Shown: one piece after another, positions 45,172 to 54,984 of the stretch
Numbering within the stretch: position 1 is the first letter of the stretch
How the letters are laid out: each line of letters begins with the position of its first letter
Origin: Henriciella litoralis
GTDB lineage: Bacteria > Pseudomonadota > Alphaproteobacteria > Caulobacterales > Hyphomonadaceae
NCBI RefSeq assembly: GCF_002088935.1
Contig: NZ_NCSS01000006.1
Location: 1,458,407 to 1,522,406, forward strand
DNA: 64,000 nucleotides
Direction: 5' to 3'
Program-made: the position numbers and the translations under genes
Notes under the pieces: generated by a model
Seen by the model: the letters and a program-made list of their open reading frames with translations, nothing else
What the model was told of the DNA's origin: nothing
The model's database searches: none

Positions 45172-47819
45172 CCTGCCAGCGCCTTGCGGACTGCGTCGAG
45201 CGCGGCATCTGCCTTATCGCCATCCGGGCCGCCCGCCTGCGCCATATCAGGCCGGCCACCGCCGCCCTTGCCGCCGACTTCAGCGGCCGCAACGCGCACA
45301 AGATCAACCGCCGACACCTGGCCAACCAGATCCTCGGTCACGCCGACCGCAACTGCGGCCTTGCCTTCATTCACGCCAATGAACACGGCAATGCCAGAGC
45401 CCATCTTCGCCTTGGCTTCATCGATCAGGCCGCGCAAATCCTTGCCGCCAACGCCTTCTGCGACGCGGGCGATCAGCTTCATGCCGTTGATCTCTTCGGG
45501 GCCCGCTGGCGCTGCACCGCCGCCCCCGCCCATGGCGAGTTTGCGCTTGGTGTCTGCCAGTTCGCGCTCCAGCGAGCGGCGTTCCTCGCTAAGCGACGCC
45601 ACCTTGCGGGCAACATCCTTCAGCGGGACTTTCAGCTGATCGGAAAGGTCGAGCGCGACCTGCGCGCGGCCTTTGAGGAAGTTCAGCGCCTCTGCCCCGG
45701 TCGCCGCCTCGATCCGGCGAACACCGGCCGAAACACCGCCCTCAGACGTAATAACGAAGGTCGCAATATCACCCGTACGAGACACATGCGTGCCGCCGCA
45801 AAGCTCAACCGAATACGGCTTGTCATCTGCTTCCAGTGCCTGTCCCATCGACAGCACGCGCACCTCGTCGCCATATTTCTCGCCAAACAGCGCCAGTGCG
45901 CCGGCCTCAATGGCTTCATCAGGCGCCATCGTCTCGATGGTCGCCTCATCATTCTGGCGAATGATCGCGTTCACCTGGTCTTCGATCGCTTCGATCTCGG
46001 CGCCTGTCACCGGCGCCCCATGCGAGAAGTCAAACCGCAGCCGGTCTTCCTCAACCAGTGAGCCCTTCTGCGTCACATGTGGCCCAAGAATATTGCGCAG
46101 GGCCGCATGCAGAAGGTGCGTCGCCGAGTGATTGGCGCGAATACGCTGACGGCGCTCATAGCTCGCCTCCAGCTTGGCCTCGTCGCCAACCGAAATCTCG
46201 CCATCTGTCAGCTCACCGATATGGACGTGCAGATCGCCCGCGCGTTTCTGCACATCGCGCACGATGAAGCGTGCCCCGGACGCGAAGTGAATCTCACCCC
46301 GGTCGCCGGCCTGCCCGCCGCTTTCGGCATAGAAAGGCGTCTTGTCGAAGACGAGCTCACAGTCTCCGCCGGACAACGTGTCGGTCATCGCGCCCTCGGC
46401 GACGATGGCTTTCAGCGTGCCGTCACCTGTCGTGCCCTCATAGCCAAGGAACTGAGTTGCGCCGACCTTGTCGCGCACTCTGAACCAGACCGCCTGCGAC
46501 CCTGAATCGCCCGAACCTGACCAGGCTTCGCGCGCAGCCTTCTTCTGATTGTCCATGGCCGCATCAAAGCCTGCCTGATCAACGCTCATGCCGCGCCCAC
46601 GCAGAATGTCGGCCGTCAGATCGATCGGGAAACCAAAGGTGTCGTAGAGTTTGAAAGCCGTGTCGCCGGAGAGCTGGCCACCGGACTTCAGATCGCCCGT
46701 CGCCTCATCAAGCAGGGCCAGGCCGCGCCCCAGCGTACGCTGGAAACGGCCTTCTTCCTGCTCAAGCGCCGCCTCGATGGCGGGCTGTGCGCGGCGCAGC
46801 TCCGGATAGGCCTCGCCCATCTCGTCGGTCAGCGCGCCGACCAGCTTGTACATCGCCGGCTCACGTGCACCGAGGATGTGCCCGTGGCGCATCGCGCGGC
46901 GCATGATCCGGCGCAGGACATAGCCACGGCCCTCATTCGACGGCGTCACGCCATCGGCAATCAGGAAGGCCGATGTGCGCAAATGGTCAGCAATCACGCG
47001 GAAGGAGGCCAGCTGATCGCCCACCGCCTTTGCGCCATACACATCTTCTTCAGCCGCAATCAGCTTCTGGAAAAGATCGATCTCGTAATTGTTATGAACG
47101 CCCTGCAGCACGGCCGCCATGCGCTCAAGCCCCATGCCGGTATCGATGGATGGCTTCGGCAAATCGGTGCGCGTGCCATCGGCCTGCTGCTCATATTGCA
47201 TGAAGACCAGGTTCCAGATCTCGATGAACCGGTCGCCATCCTCATCGGGTGATCCAGGTGGTCCGCCGGGGATGTGATCGCCATGGTCGAAGAAGATTTC
47301 CGAACAAGGGCCACAAGGCCCCGTATCGCCCATCGACCAGAAATTGTCCGAGGTCGCGATACGGATAATCCGGTCATCCGGCAGGCCAGCCACCTTTTTC
47401 CAGATCGCAGCGGCTTCATCATCCTCAGCATAGACGGTAACGAGCAGACGGTCTTTCGACAGGCCAAGCTCTTTGGTCACCAGGTCCCAGCCAAAGGCAA
47501 TCGCGTCGTCCTTGAAATAGTCGCCGAACGAGAAATTGCCCAGCATCTCAAAGAAGGTGTGGTGGCGCGCGGTATAGCCGACATTGTCGAGGTCATTATG
47601 CTTGCCGCCAGCGCGCACGCATTTCTGCGAGGTCGTCGCGCGCGGCGCAAATGGCGTTTCGGCGCCAGTAAAGATGTTCTTGAACGGCACCATGCCGGCA
47701 TTCACGAAGAGCAGCGTAGGATCATGGTCCGGCACAAGCGGCGCAGAGGCGCGACGCGCATGGCCTTTTCCTTCGAAGAAGGAGAGGAAGGATTCGCGAA
47801 GCTGATTGACACTCGTCAT
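45168..47819 (-). CDS. alaS: alanyl-tRNA synthetase
   Basis: AlaS charges tRNA-Ala. From the ATG at 47819 it has 883 residues. The class II core has [22 protein letters not shown] (motif 2 region); the editing domain has the [11 protein letters not shown] zinc site and the [11 protein letters not shown]ys/His motif; the C-terminal DHHA1 region contains [13 protein letters not shown]. The GTG at 47858 is an alternative start without support. No T-box or other leader was seen. Confidence 0.97.
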   Translation of the reverse strand: MTSVNQLRESFLSFFEGKGHARRASAPLVPDHDPTLLFVNAGMVPFKNIFTGAETPFAPRATTSQKCVRAGGKHNDLDNVGYTARHHTFFEMLGNFSFGDYFKDDAIAFGWDLVTKELGLSKDRLLVTVYAEDDEAAAIWKKVAGLPDDRIIRIATSDNFWSMGDTGPCGPCSEIFFDHGDHIPGGPPGSPDEDGDRFIEIWNLVFMQYEQQADGTRTDLPKPSIDTGMGLERMAAVLQGVHNNYEIDLFQKLIAAEEDVYGAKAVGDQLASFRVIADHLRTSAFLIADGVTPSNEGRGYVLRRIMRRAMRHGHILGAREPAMYKLVGALTDEMGEAYPELRRAQPAIEAALEQEEGRFQRTLGRGLALLDEATGDLKSGGQLSGDTAFKLYDTFGFPIDLTADILRGRGMSVDQAGFDAAMDNQKKAAREAWSGSGDSGSQAVWFRVRDKVGATQFLGYEGTTGDGTLKAIVAEGAMTDTLSGGDCELVFDKTPFYAESGGQAGDRGEIHFASGARFIVRDVQKRAGDLHVHIGELTDGEISVGDEAKLEASYERRQRIRANHSATHLLHAALRNILGPHVTQKGSLVEEDRLRFDFSHGAPVTGAEIEAIEDQVNAIIRQNDEATIETMAPDEAIEAGALALFGEKYGDEVRVLSMGQALEADDKPYSVELCGGTHVSRTGDIATFVITSEGGVSAGVRRIEAATGAEALNFLKGRAQVALDLSDQLKVPLKDVARKVASLSEERRSLERELADTKRKLAMGGGGGAAPAGPEEINGMKLIARVAEGVGGKDLRGLIDEAKAKMGSGIAVFIGVNEGKAAVAVGVTEDLVGQVSAVDLVRVAAAEVGGKGGGGRPDMAQAGGPDGDKADAALDAVRKALAG

Positions 47820-48033
47820 TGATCTGTCTGGCCCTGTCTGTCCGGCATTTTTCTTCACCAGCGCGGTTGCACCGGATCACGTCACAAGCGGGATATAAAG
47901 GCTGATCAGCAACACGCCAAGCACTGGCGCAGTACAGCGTTCAGTTCACCTGCCTATGGCCAAGAAAAACCCAAATTCGCTTCTGCGAAAAAGCTCCCCA
48001 TATTGGACCTGCGCAACCGAGGAAGCCGCCATC

Positions 48034-48879
48034 ATGACAGACGCCAATACGATCCGTGAGCAGCAACAGGACCTCTGGAACGGGACGTCCGGTAAAGCCT
48101 GGGTAGACGCGCAATCCATCATGGACGCGATGTTCGAACAGGCCGCACACCATCTGGCCGGCTTCGTTGCCGCCCAAACTCCCAAAAACGTCCTCGACGT
48201 TGGATGCGGCACGGGCGCGGTCACCCTCGCCGCGGCGAACGCGATAGAAGACGGCGGCGCCTGCACCGGGATCGACATCTCACAGCCCATGCTGGCCCTC
48301 GCCCGCGAGCGCGCAGCTCAGCAAGACGCCAATGCGACCTTCATCAACGCCGACGCGGAAACCCATGATTTTGGCGATCAGAAATTCGACACCATCATCT
48401 CGCGCTTCGGCGTGATGTTCTTCGGTGATCCAGTCGCAGCTTTCCGCAATCTGCGCTCTGCGACAGCCCCTTCAGCCAAGATGTGCGTGCTCGCCTGGCG
48501 CGCGCCGGACGAGAACCCGTTCATGACGACCGGCACGCGCGCCGCCCGCGAATTCCTGCCAGATATGCCGCGCCGCGACACAAGCGGGCCTGGCCAGTTC
48601 GGCTTTGCCGACAAGGCGTTCGTCACCGACATTCTTGAGCAATCTGGCTGGAAATATATCGAGATCATGCCGCTCGACATCGATTGCGCCTTCCCGGCCA
48701 GTGAGCTCGACAAGTTCCTCACCCGCCTTGGCCCGCTCGGTCAGCTTCTCAAAGACGAAGACCCCGCGCGCCGCGACGAGATCATGCGGTCCGTTAAAGA
48801 CGCCTACAGTCATTTTATCGACGGCGACACGGTGCGCTACACGGCCGCTTGCTGGCAGATCGTCGCGAGCAACGCCTGA
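48034..48879 (+). CDS. SAM-dependent class I methyltransferase
   Basis: The protein has 281 residues from the ATG at 48034, which has GAGGAAG upstream. The SAM motif I NVLDVGCGTGAVTLAAAN and motif II CTGIDISQPMLALAR are clear. The overall pattern, with FDTIISRFGVMFFGDPVAAFRNL, fits the UbiE/Methyltransf_11 group acting on small molecules. The longer reading from 47956 is less likely. It is divergent from alaS. Substrate unknown. Confidence 0.88.
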   Translation: MTDANTIREQQQDLWNGTSGKAWVDAQSIMDAMFEQAAHHLAGFVAAQTPKNVLDVGCGTGAVTLAAANAIEDGGACTGIDISQPMLALARERAAQQDANATFINADAETHDFGDQKFDTIISRFGVMFFGDPVAAFRNLRSATAPSAKMCVLAWRAPDENPFMTTGTRAAREFLPDMPRRDTSGPGQFGFADKAFVTDILEQSGWKYIEIMPLDIDCAFPASELDKFLTRLGPLGQLLKDEDPARRDEIMRSVKDAYSHFIDGDTVRYTAACWQIVASNA

Positions 48880-49017
48880 GGTAAGCGACCGGAAATTGCG
48901 GAACCCCTGACGCGCCGCGGCATTGCTTTCTCAACGCCTCACGGTCCACCAGCGCGAAAGTCGTAGCCGATCTCAACTGAAGTTGCCCTGCTTGTATTTC
49001 TCGCCGCGACCGTCGTC

Positions 49018-49980
49018 GTGACCCTGGCGGGAATCCGCATCATCGCGACCGCTGACCGTCTGGCAGACCGCACCGGCCTCGGCGAAGCCATCTTTGGCGG
49101 CGTTCTTCTTGGCGCAAGCACTTCGCTCTCAGGCATCGTCACATCGCTGACCGCCGCCTCAGCAGGCCTCGCCTCCCTCGCCGTTTCCAACGCTGTCGGC
49201 GGCATCGCCGCGCAGACCGCCTTCCTCGTCGTGGCCGACCTCATCTACAGGCGCGTCAATCTCGAACATGCCGCCGCCGACGCGAACAATATGCTGATGG
49301 CGGCGGTCCTCGTCCTCCTGATGAGCCTGCCGCTGGCGGCCAATCTCGCGCCGGAATTCACCATCTTCGCGGTCCACCCGGTCTCGATCCTGCTCTTCAT
49401 TGTCTACATTTTCGGGGTGCGCTCGGCCGTATCTCTGAAGAACAGCCCGATGTGGGACCCGCGCACCACATCAGACACGAAGGAAGACACGCCCGACGAG
49501 GACGAAGCGCAGATCCATTCCCTGCCGGTGATGATCGCCATCTTTGTCGGCCTCAGCCTCGTGCTCGCCGCAACCGGCTTTGCCATCGCCGAGTCCGGCG
49601 CCGTCCTCTCAAAGAATCTCGGCATCTCGCAGACGGTGGTCGGCGCGCTTCTCACAGCGGTTGCGACCTCCCTGCCCGAACTGGTGACCACCCTCGCCGC
49701 TGTCCGGCGCGGCGCGTTGCAGCTGGCTGTTGGCGGTATCATCGGCGGCAACACATTCGACGTGTTGTTCCTGTCCCTTTCCGACATCGCCTATCGTGAT
49801 GGCTCGATCTATCACGCGATGACGCAGGCCGACTCTCTCCTGCTGATCGGCGCGACGATCATCACCGCCATTCTTTTGATGGGTCTTATCCTGCGCGAAC
49901 GCCGAGGCATCGGCTTTGAAGGCCTCGCCATCCTCGCCTCCTATGCAGGCCTCATGGCAATCCAGATCAGCATCGGTTAG
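49018..49980 (+). CDS. CaCA family sodium/calcium exchanger-like membrane protein
   Basis: The GTG reading gives 320 residues with about nine membrane helices and an acidic cytoplasmic loop (DTKEDTPDEDEAQIH). The second alpha repeat is canonical (ATSLPELVTTLAAVRRG and GGIIGGNTFDVLF). The first is altered: LGASTSLSGIVTSLTAA lacks the usual Pro-Glu. The frame stays open upstream to 48967 and encodes a hydrophobic stretch that would complete the first helix, but no ATG, GTG or TTG is present; the best fit to the usual protein start is an ATC at 48970. The true start is therefore uncertain. It probably exchanges cations; the ion is not known. Confidence 0.82.
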   Translation: MTLAGIRIIATADRLADRTGLGEAIFGGVLLGASTSLSGIVTSLTAASAGLASLAVSNAVGGIAAQTAFLVVADLIYRRVNLEHAAADANNMLMAAVLVLLMSLPLAANLAPEFTIFAVHPVSILLFIVYIFGVRSAVSLKNSPMWDPRTTSDTKEDTPDEDEAQIHSLPVMIAIFVGLSLVLAATGFAIAESGAVLSKNLGISQTVVGALLTAVATSLPELVTTLAAVRRGALQLAVGGIIGGNTFDVLFLSLSDIAYRDGSIYHAMTQADSLLLIGATIITAILLMGLILRERRGIGFEGLAILASYAGLMAIQISIG

Positions 49981-49990
49981 TCCGGCCAGA

Positions 49991-50980
49991 TCAGGCCGTC
50001 AGCTCGAATCGTTTGCGATACGCATTGGGCGATGTCCCGGCAATGTCGCGGAACGCCGTGCGGAACGTCTCCACAGACCCGAAGCCCGACTGCATCGACA
50101 CATCCACCAGGCTAAGCTGCGTCTTCTCGAGCAGGCCCATCGCGCGGAACACCCGCTCACGCCGCAGCCACTTGAGCGGCGTGGCGCCGGTCCCCTCGCG
50201 AAAGCGCCGCAGGAATGTCCGCTCGCTCATGCCGGCTTCATCGGCGAGGTCTCCAATCGTTAGCGGCTTGTCCAGATGCTCGCGCGCCCAGTCCAGCACG
50301 CCGGCGACCGACTGGCCAGACCGCTCCTGAAACGGCGCTTCGACATATTGTGACTGCCCGCCCTCCCGGTGAGGCGGCGTCACGAGGCTGCGCGCCAGCT
50401 GATTGGCAATCGCGGCGCCAAAATCTGTTCGGATAATATGCAGGCTGCAATCCACCGCAGCACTGGAACCGGCCGAGGTAATCACGTCGCCCTCATCGAC
50501 ATAGAGCACGTCCTCGACAATCTCCACGTCTGGAAAAGCCCGCTTCAGCGCGGCAAGGTCGCGCCAGTGCGTCGTCGCCCGCTTGCCGGACAGGACGCCC
50601 GCATGCGCCAGGACGAACGCGCCCGTACAATAAGAGACGATCCGCGCCCCCCGGTCATAGGCCGCCTTCACCGCGTCCAGCATGTCCTGCGGCGGGCGTT
50701 CGTTGATGTCGCGCCAGGCCGGCACGATCAGCGTGTCGGCGTCCGCCGCCACCTCATAGCCATGCTCAGGTGTCATGGTCATGCCACCCAGCGTGCGGAT
50801 CGGCTCAGCCGGCCCCGCCACGGTGAAATCATACCACTCCACATCGATAATCTCTGGCCGCGACCAGCCAAAGATCTCAACCGCGATCCCGAATTCCAGC
50901 GGCCACAGCCGGTCATAGGCCAGCGTGACAACGCGGTGAGGCTTGTTTGATGCATGCGAATTAGGCGTTTTTTCCAACAT
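49991..50980 (-). CDS. GlxA family AraC-type transcriptional regulator
   Basis: From the ATG at 50980 the protein has 329 residues. The N-terminal domain is DJ-1/PfpI-like (VVTLAYDRLWPLEFGIAVEIFG and the Cys-containing IVSYCTGAFVLAHAG), and the C-terminal domain has two helix-turn-helix units (TIGDLADEAGMSERTFLRRF and SLVDVSMQSGFGSVETFRTAF). Such regulators often respond to amines or aldehydes. A perfect 12-bp inverted repeat (50979-51017) spans its start region. A longer reading to 51037 would run through that repeat and is less likely. Confidence 0.9.
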   Translation of the reverse strand: MLEKTPNSHASNKPHRVVTLAYDRLWPLEFGIAVEIFGWSRPEIIDVEWYDFTVAGPAEPIRTLGGMTMTPEHGYEVAADADTLIVPAWRDINERPPQDMLDAVKAAYDRGARIVSYCTGAFVLAHAGVLSGKRATTHWRDLAALKRAFPDVEIVEDVLYVDEGDVITSAGSSAAVDCSLHIIRTDFGAAIANQLARSLVTPPHREGGQSQYVEAPFQERSGQSVAGVLDWAREHLDKPLTIGDLADEAGMSERTFLRRFREGTGATPLKWLRRERVFRAMGLLEKTQLSLVDVSMQSGFGSVETFRTAFRDIAGTSPNAYRKRFELTA

Positions 50981-51017
50981 TGGCGAAAATCTACCACATA
51001 ATGGCATTTTCGCCAAT
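50979..51017. promoter_or_regulatory. 12-bp perfect inverted repeat between GlxA-type regulator and TPR gene
   Basis: ATTGGCGAAAAT (50979-50990) and ATTTTCGCCAAT (51006-51017) are exact reverse complements separated by 15 bases. The repeat lies between two divergent genes and touches the regulator's start codon, as an autoregulatory operator would. A cruciform or hairpin is also possible, but there is no T tail. Confidence 0.65.
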
Positions 51018-51086
51018 AGCGGGCGACACCTTGCCACCCCATCCTTTGGTCATCGAACACATCAACCGTATCCAAAGGAGCTTCCC

Positions 51087-51353
51087 ATGGCACAATTTGC
51101 CCTCACCGCCAGCCTCACTGCCCTGGCCGTCGCCACCCTGTCAGCCCTGAATTCTCCGGGCGCACAGACCTCACGCCCCCACACGCCAGATCGCGCCAAC
51201 GCCTACACGACGCTTGCGCTAGTCTATCATGAGCGCGGAGACAAAAATGAAGCCCGCGACGCGCTGGAACGAGCGCTGCGCGCCGACCCCGACAACGTCG
51301 CCGCCCTGAAACTGATGGAGCTCTACCGCTATCGCGGCCCGCAAGCGAAGTAA
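51087..51353 (+). CDS. small secreted or anchored TPR protein
   Basis: The ATG at 51087 has AAAGGAG upstream and gives 88 residues. A hydrophobic N-terminal segment (FALTASLTALAVATLSAL) is a signal peptide or anchor. The rest is one clear tetratricopeptide unit (AYTTLALVYHERGDKNEARDA, then LERALRADPDNVAALKLM), with a possible second half unit. Such proteins bind partners through the helix groove. It is divergent from the GlxA-type regulator, which may control it. Confidence 0.8.
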   Translation: MAQFALTASLTALAVATLSALNSPGAQTSRPHTPDRANAYTTLALVYHERGDKNEARDALERALRADPDNVAALKLMELYRYRGPQAK

Positions 51354-51362
51354 CGGCCGGCC

Positions 51363-51800
51363 CTAGTCCACCCGCGTCAGGGAGAAGTAGCCGCTATTGC
51401 CATCGCACCCGCAGGTGTCCGGCCTGAGGCAGGGCATATGCCATTTGCCCTCATACTGCTGGCCGTCCGGCCTGGCCTCGCCAGAGCAATGGAACGGTGC
51501 CTGCTTCATAGCACCTTCCTGCAGGCGCACGTCGAGCAACGCCAGATCGGCGGTAAGTTCGCCCTCAATGGCGGCGGGAACCCGCATCATTTCGCGCCCG
51601 CCCGTCACATAGGCCATGCCTGCGCGCCCGCTGAAGAAGGCGCCCAGCCGGACAAAGTCCACCACCGCCTTGAAATCCACCACCGAATTCATCGACGCCA
51701 TCCGGTAAGCCAGATGGACCTCCCAGCAGCCCGCCTCTTCTGGCGCGGCCTCGGCTACGTCTTCAAGCAAGGAAGACCGGGTGAGTGTTTCAGTGGACAT
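51363..51800 (-). CDS. hypothetical protein (145 aa)
   Basis: I recognise no family. The protein has no membrane helix. It contains five Cys, four of them in the C-terminal third (FHCSGEARPDG, then MPCLRPDTCGCDGNSGYF), which could bind metal or form disulphides. The start MSTETLTRSSLLEDVAEAAPEE is acidic and soluble, so a cytoplasmic location is likely. It lies alone, convergent with the TPR gene and upstream, on the same strand, of no close partner. Confidence 0.6.
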   Translation of the reverse strand: MSTETLTRSSLLEDVAEAAPEEAGCWEVHLAYRMASMNSVVDFKAVVDFVRLGAFFSGRAGMAYVTGGREMMRVPAAIEGELTADLALLDVRLQEGAMKQAPFHCSGEARPDGQQYEGKWHMPCLRPDTCGCDGNSGYFSLTRVD

Positions 51801-51865
51801 GGGACAGGGCTACTATACCCGGCCACTGCCGTCATCCTGCACGCGCGCACAAAGGCGACGAACCC

Positions 51866-53062
51866 TTAGTCAGACATCTCATACCCTGTCGGCCCATTTT
51901 CGCGGACGTCCCACCGCTGATATTGACCAATAAACGGCGAATGAGGGTCGAGCAGCTCAATAAGGTCGGGCATAACACGCAGCGCAAGACGAACCGGCGC
52001 ATTGAGGAAGATGATTACGCCATCATCTGAGCCGGTATAGCCGTAAGCCACCGCGAGTTGCGACCAGTCATATCCCCCATGTCCAACCACGGTCGTCCGC
52101 GGATATTGCAGTATGATCGTGCCGTATCCATATCCCTGCCGCTCCGGACAGGGCGTCTGCATATCGCTTTCGCAGTCAACGACACCATCCTCGCCCGTAT
52201 CCGCCTGCACCTTGTATCGCTGCTGCTGGATCGACTGGTCGTATCGCCCTTGGTCAAGCATGCCTGTCAGAAACCGGGCATAGTCCGGCACAGTCGTCAT
52301 CATATTCGCCGCTGATCCCCACTCCCCGGGTTCGCGACACCAACCCGATTGCTCACGGCAAAATATACCTGGCGCCTCGCCATCTTCGGTCTGTCCAGCG
52401 ACAGCATGTTCAGCAGCCTCCGGCCCGGCAGCCACATACGAATTGGACATGCCGAGCGGATCGAATACGTAATTTTGCACCAGCTCAGGAAATGTCTGGC
52501 CGAGCTTGCGTTCGGCGAAGCGCGCAAAATAGTCGAACCCCTCACCGGAATACCCATAAGCTTCGCCGGGATCGCGGTTGAAGGTGAGTTTTCCATCCGG
52601 CCGAAAGAAGCGCCAGTTGTCGAAACCCGTCCTGTTGGTGATGGCAATGCCGGGCGTCAGGTCGGCGTGGCGCGGGTCGTCGATAATATCTGGATCGAGC
52701 CAGTAATCGGACATCGGCTCGTCCATCGAAATTTCGCCAGCCTGCACGAGTTGAACCATCAATTCGCCGGTGACGGTTTTCGTGATTGACGCTACATTGA
52801 ACCGGGTGTCAGCGGAGGCCGCTTGTCCCGACGCCTCTACGCCGTAATAGGTGGACCAGACCAGTTTGCCATCCTTGATGAGACCCAGGCCGGCCGTCAC
52901 TATACCCTTGCTGTCCAGAATGGCGTTTACGCGTTCGTTCAGATAGTCGGCCCTGACAGCATCGACCTCGCTCAATTCACCGAAGGAACGTGAAGCGCCT
53001 TCGACTGACTGACAGGCGAGAGGTATGAATGCCAGACTCGCCAGCACGATTTCCCTTTTCAT
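51866..53062 (-). CDS. serine hydrolase, class C beta-lactamase-like lipoprotein
   Basis: From the ATG at 53062 (AGAGGAAC upstream) the protein has 398 residues and a lipobox PLAC. The SxxK nucleophile motif is SITK at 92-95. The usual YxN is represented by YSG at 171-173, so the third residue of that motif is changed, and a C-terminal GHGGYDWSQ could supply the KTG-like site. Members are esterases, D-aminopeptidases or lactamase-like enzymes rather than true lactamases. It follows a LytTR regulator gene on the same strand, 117 bases downstream. Confidence 0.85.
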   Translation of the reverse strand: MKREIVLASLAFIPLACQSVEGASRSFGELSEVDAVRADYLNERVNAILDSKGIVTAGLGLIKDGKLVWSTYYGVEASGQAASADTRFNVASITKTVTGELMVQLVQAGEISMDEPMSDYWLDPDIIDDPRHADLTPGIAITNRTGFDNWRFFRPDGKLTFNRDPGEAYGYSGEGFDYFARFAERKLGQTFPELVQNYVFDPLGMSNSYVAAGPEAAEHAVAGQTEDGEAPGIFCREQSGWCREPGEWGSAANMMTTVPDYARFLTGMLDQGRYDQSIQQQRYKVQADTGEDGVVDCESDMQTPCPERQGYGYGTIILQYPRTTVVGHGGYDWSQLAVAYGYTGSDDGVIIFLNAPVRLALRVMPDLIELLDPHSPFIGQYQRWDVRENGPTGYEMSD

Positions 53063-53179
53063 TAGCTTTGTTCCTCTGCGTTTATGTTCCAAACGCACGC
53101 AGCGTAGCGTTTCAGGTCCCGTGCAGAGAAATAACCCGCGAACAGACAGCAATTACAGCGAATCGACATTCAGCGCAGG

Positions 53180-53983
53180 CTAAACGGCCAGCGCCTTCAG
53201 CCGCTGCGCCCCCACGCGGCTGGTAACGAGTGTCCGCCCGCCATCGAGATTCAGGAGGAGCTTGCCATTGCCTGCTGGTTCTGCGCTGCGGATCGCCTCC
53301 AATCTGACGATGAACGACCGGTGCGCCCGCACGAAGCGCGCACTTGGCAACAAATCCTCAAACTTCGCCAGAGACGTCGTGGAGAGCAAGGTGCGTTCAG
53401 GCGTGACGACCTCGCAATAGCCGTCGGCACCGACGATGCAGACAATGTCGGACAGATTGAGCGGGATCACATCCCGGTCGCGCCGGATGAGCACGGTGTC
53501 CGCTGCCTTTTCAACAGCCGGTACCGCGCGCGCCGCCAGCGACGCCTCGGTGACGGCAGCTTCCAGCTTCCGCTCGGCGGCGCGCCAGTAGCTGAACAAA
53601 GCCAGCGCTGCATAGAGCGTGACGCCTTGAAAAATCTGCCAGACGAGCGCCACGTCACCAAACGGGGCGACCTGCAGGCCCGCTCGCGTCCATCCCGGCC
53701 GAAGGCTGAACAGCACGACGGTGGCCAAATACCAACCGAAAGCGAAAACGACAGCCAGCGCGACATGCATCGTTGCCACCCGCCACATCACGGGCTGACG
53801 AACGACATGGTTGACGATCAGCGTTGCCGGGACCGCCGCAATCAGTGCGCCAAGCGTATTGCAGAGCGCGGCTGCGAAACATGCCAGTATTGGCTGATCA
53901 AGCGTGAGCAGGAAGGAAGCGAAATATCCCGCGAAAAGCGCTGCGAACGCCGCCAGGCCGAAGAAACGATCCTTTGACGACAC
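53180..53983 (-). CDS. LytTR DNA-binding domain protein with membrane helices
   Basis: The protein has 267 residues. The N-terminal half has four membrane helices (about 9-28, 33-56, 70-92, 110-130), and the C-terminal 100 residues are a LytTR domain (VIPLNLSDIVCIVGADGYC and FVRAHRSFIVRLEAI). Such membrane LytTR proteins are one-component regulators. It follows dapD by 12 bases and precedes the serine hydrolase gene, which is a likely target or partner. Confidence 0.9.
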   Translation of the reverse strand: MSSKDRFFGLAAFAALFAGYFASFLLTLDQPILACFAAALCNTLGALIAAVPATLIVNHVVRQPVMWRVATMHVALAVVFAFGWYLATVVLFSLRPGWTRAGLQVAPFGDVALVWQIFQGVTLYAALALFSYWRAAERKLEAAVTEASLAARAVPAVEKAADTVLIRRDRDVIPLNLSDIVCIVGADGYCEVVTPERTLLSTTSLAKFEDLLPSARFVRAHRSFIVRLEAIRSAEPAGNGKLLLNLDGGRTLVTSRVGAQRLKALAV

Positions 53984-53995
53984 CCAGGTGCGCCC

Positions 53996-54823
53996 CTAAG
54001 GCCGCAGAAGCTCGTTAACCCCGGTCTTCTCACGCGTGCGCGCATCGACCGTTTTCACGATCACGGCGCAGGCGAGCGATGGGCCGCCATTCTTGTCGGG
54101 CAGTGTGCCCGGCACGACGACCGAATAAGGCGGCACCTTGCCATAGGTGACCTCGCCGGTCTCGCGGTAGACAATCTTCGTCGATTGGGTGATGAACACC
54201 CCCATCGCGATGACAGAACCTTCGCCGACGATCACGCCTTCGACGACTTCAGAGCGCGCGCCGATAAAGCAATTGTCTTCGATGATCGTCGGGTTTGCCT
54301 GCAGCGGTTCCAGCACGCCGCCAATGCCTGTGCCGGCAGAGATGTGGCAGTTCGCGCCAACTTGCGCGCAAGAGCCGACCGACGCCCAGGTATCGATCAT
54401 CGTGCCTTCACCGACATGCGCGCCGATATTTACGTAAGACGGCATCAGCACCGCATTCTTCGCGACATAGGCGCCCCGGCGCACAGCCGCCGGCGGCACA
54501 GCGCGGAAGCCTGCCGCTTCAAACTCAGCCTCGCCCCAGCCTTCAAACTTTGACGGCACCTTGTCCCACCAATTGCCTTGACCCGGCACGCCGGAAATCA
54601 TGCCATTGGCGTTGAGGCGGAACGACAGCAGCACCGCCTTCTTGAGCCACTGGTTCACCGTCCAGCCGCCCTTGCCATCAGGCTCGGCCACCCGGCCCTT
54701 GCCGCTGTCGAGCAGCTCGATGGCCGCGTCCACCGCATCACGCACATCGCCCATGGTCGAAGTCGAAAGCTCGGCGCGGTCTTCCCAGGCCTGATTGATG
54801 GTGGTCTCAAGGTTCGCAGTCAT
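53996..54823 (-). CDS. dapD: 2,3,4,5-tetrahydropyridine-2,6-dicarboxylate N-succinyltransferase
   Basis: DapD acts in the succinylase branch of lysine and diaminopimelate synthesis. From the ATG at 54823 (GGAGAG upstream) it has 275 residues, the usual length. The left-handed beta-helix repeats are visible ([42 protein letters not shown]), as is the C-terminal conserved [14 protein letters not shown] longer reading to 54910 lacks support. In this genome it is followed by a LytTR regulator rather than dapE. Confidence 0.96.
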   Translation of the reverse strand: MTANLETTINQAWEDRAELSTSTMGDVRDAVDAAIELLDSGKGRVAEPDGKGGWTVNQWLKKAVLLSFRLNANGMISGVPGQGNWWDKVPSKFEGWGEAEFEAAGFRAVPPAAVRRGAYVAKNAVLMPSYVNIGAHVGEGTMIDTWASVGSCAQVGANCHISAGTGIGGVLEPLQANPTIIEDNCFIGARSEVVEGVIVGEGSVIAMGVFITQSTKIVYRETGEVTYGKVPPYSVVVPGTLPDKNGGPSLACAVIVKTVDARTREKTGVNELLRP

Positions 54824-54984
54824 GGCGCGCTCTCCGTCTGGTCTCGGTTCAAATCTCTGCCCTCCCATATAAGCTGAAGGCGTCTGGTCAATCCATAAGA
54901 CGGGTCGCAAACTTCGCCGGGCACCTTTTCATCGCTCGAAGCGTTATGTCGTTTCAGTGCAGGGCATAGGGAAACCTTTCAGAC

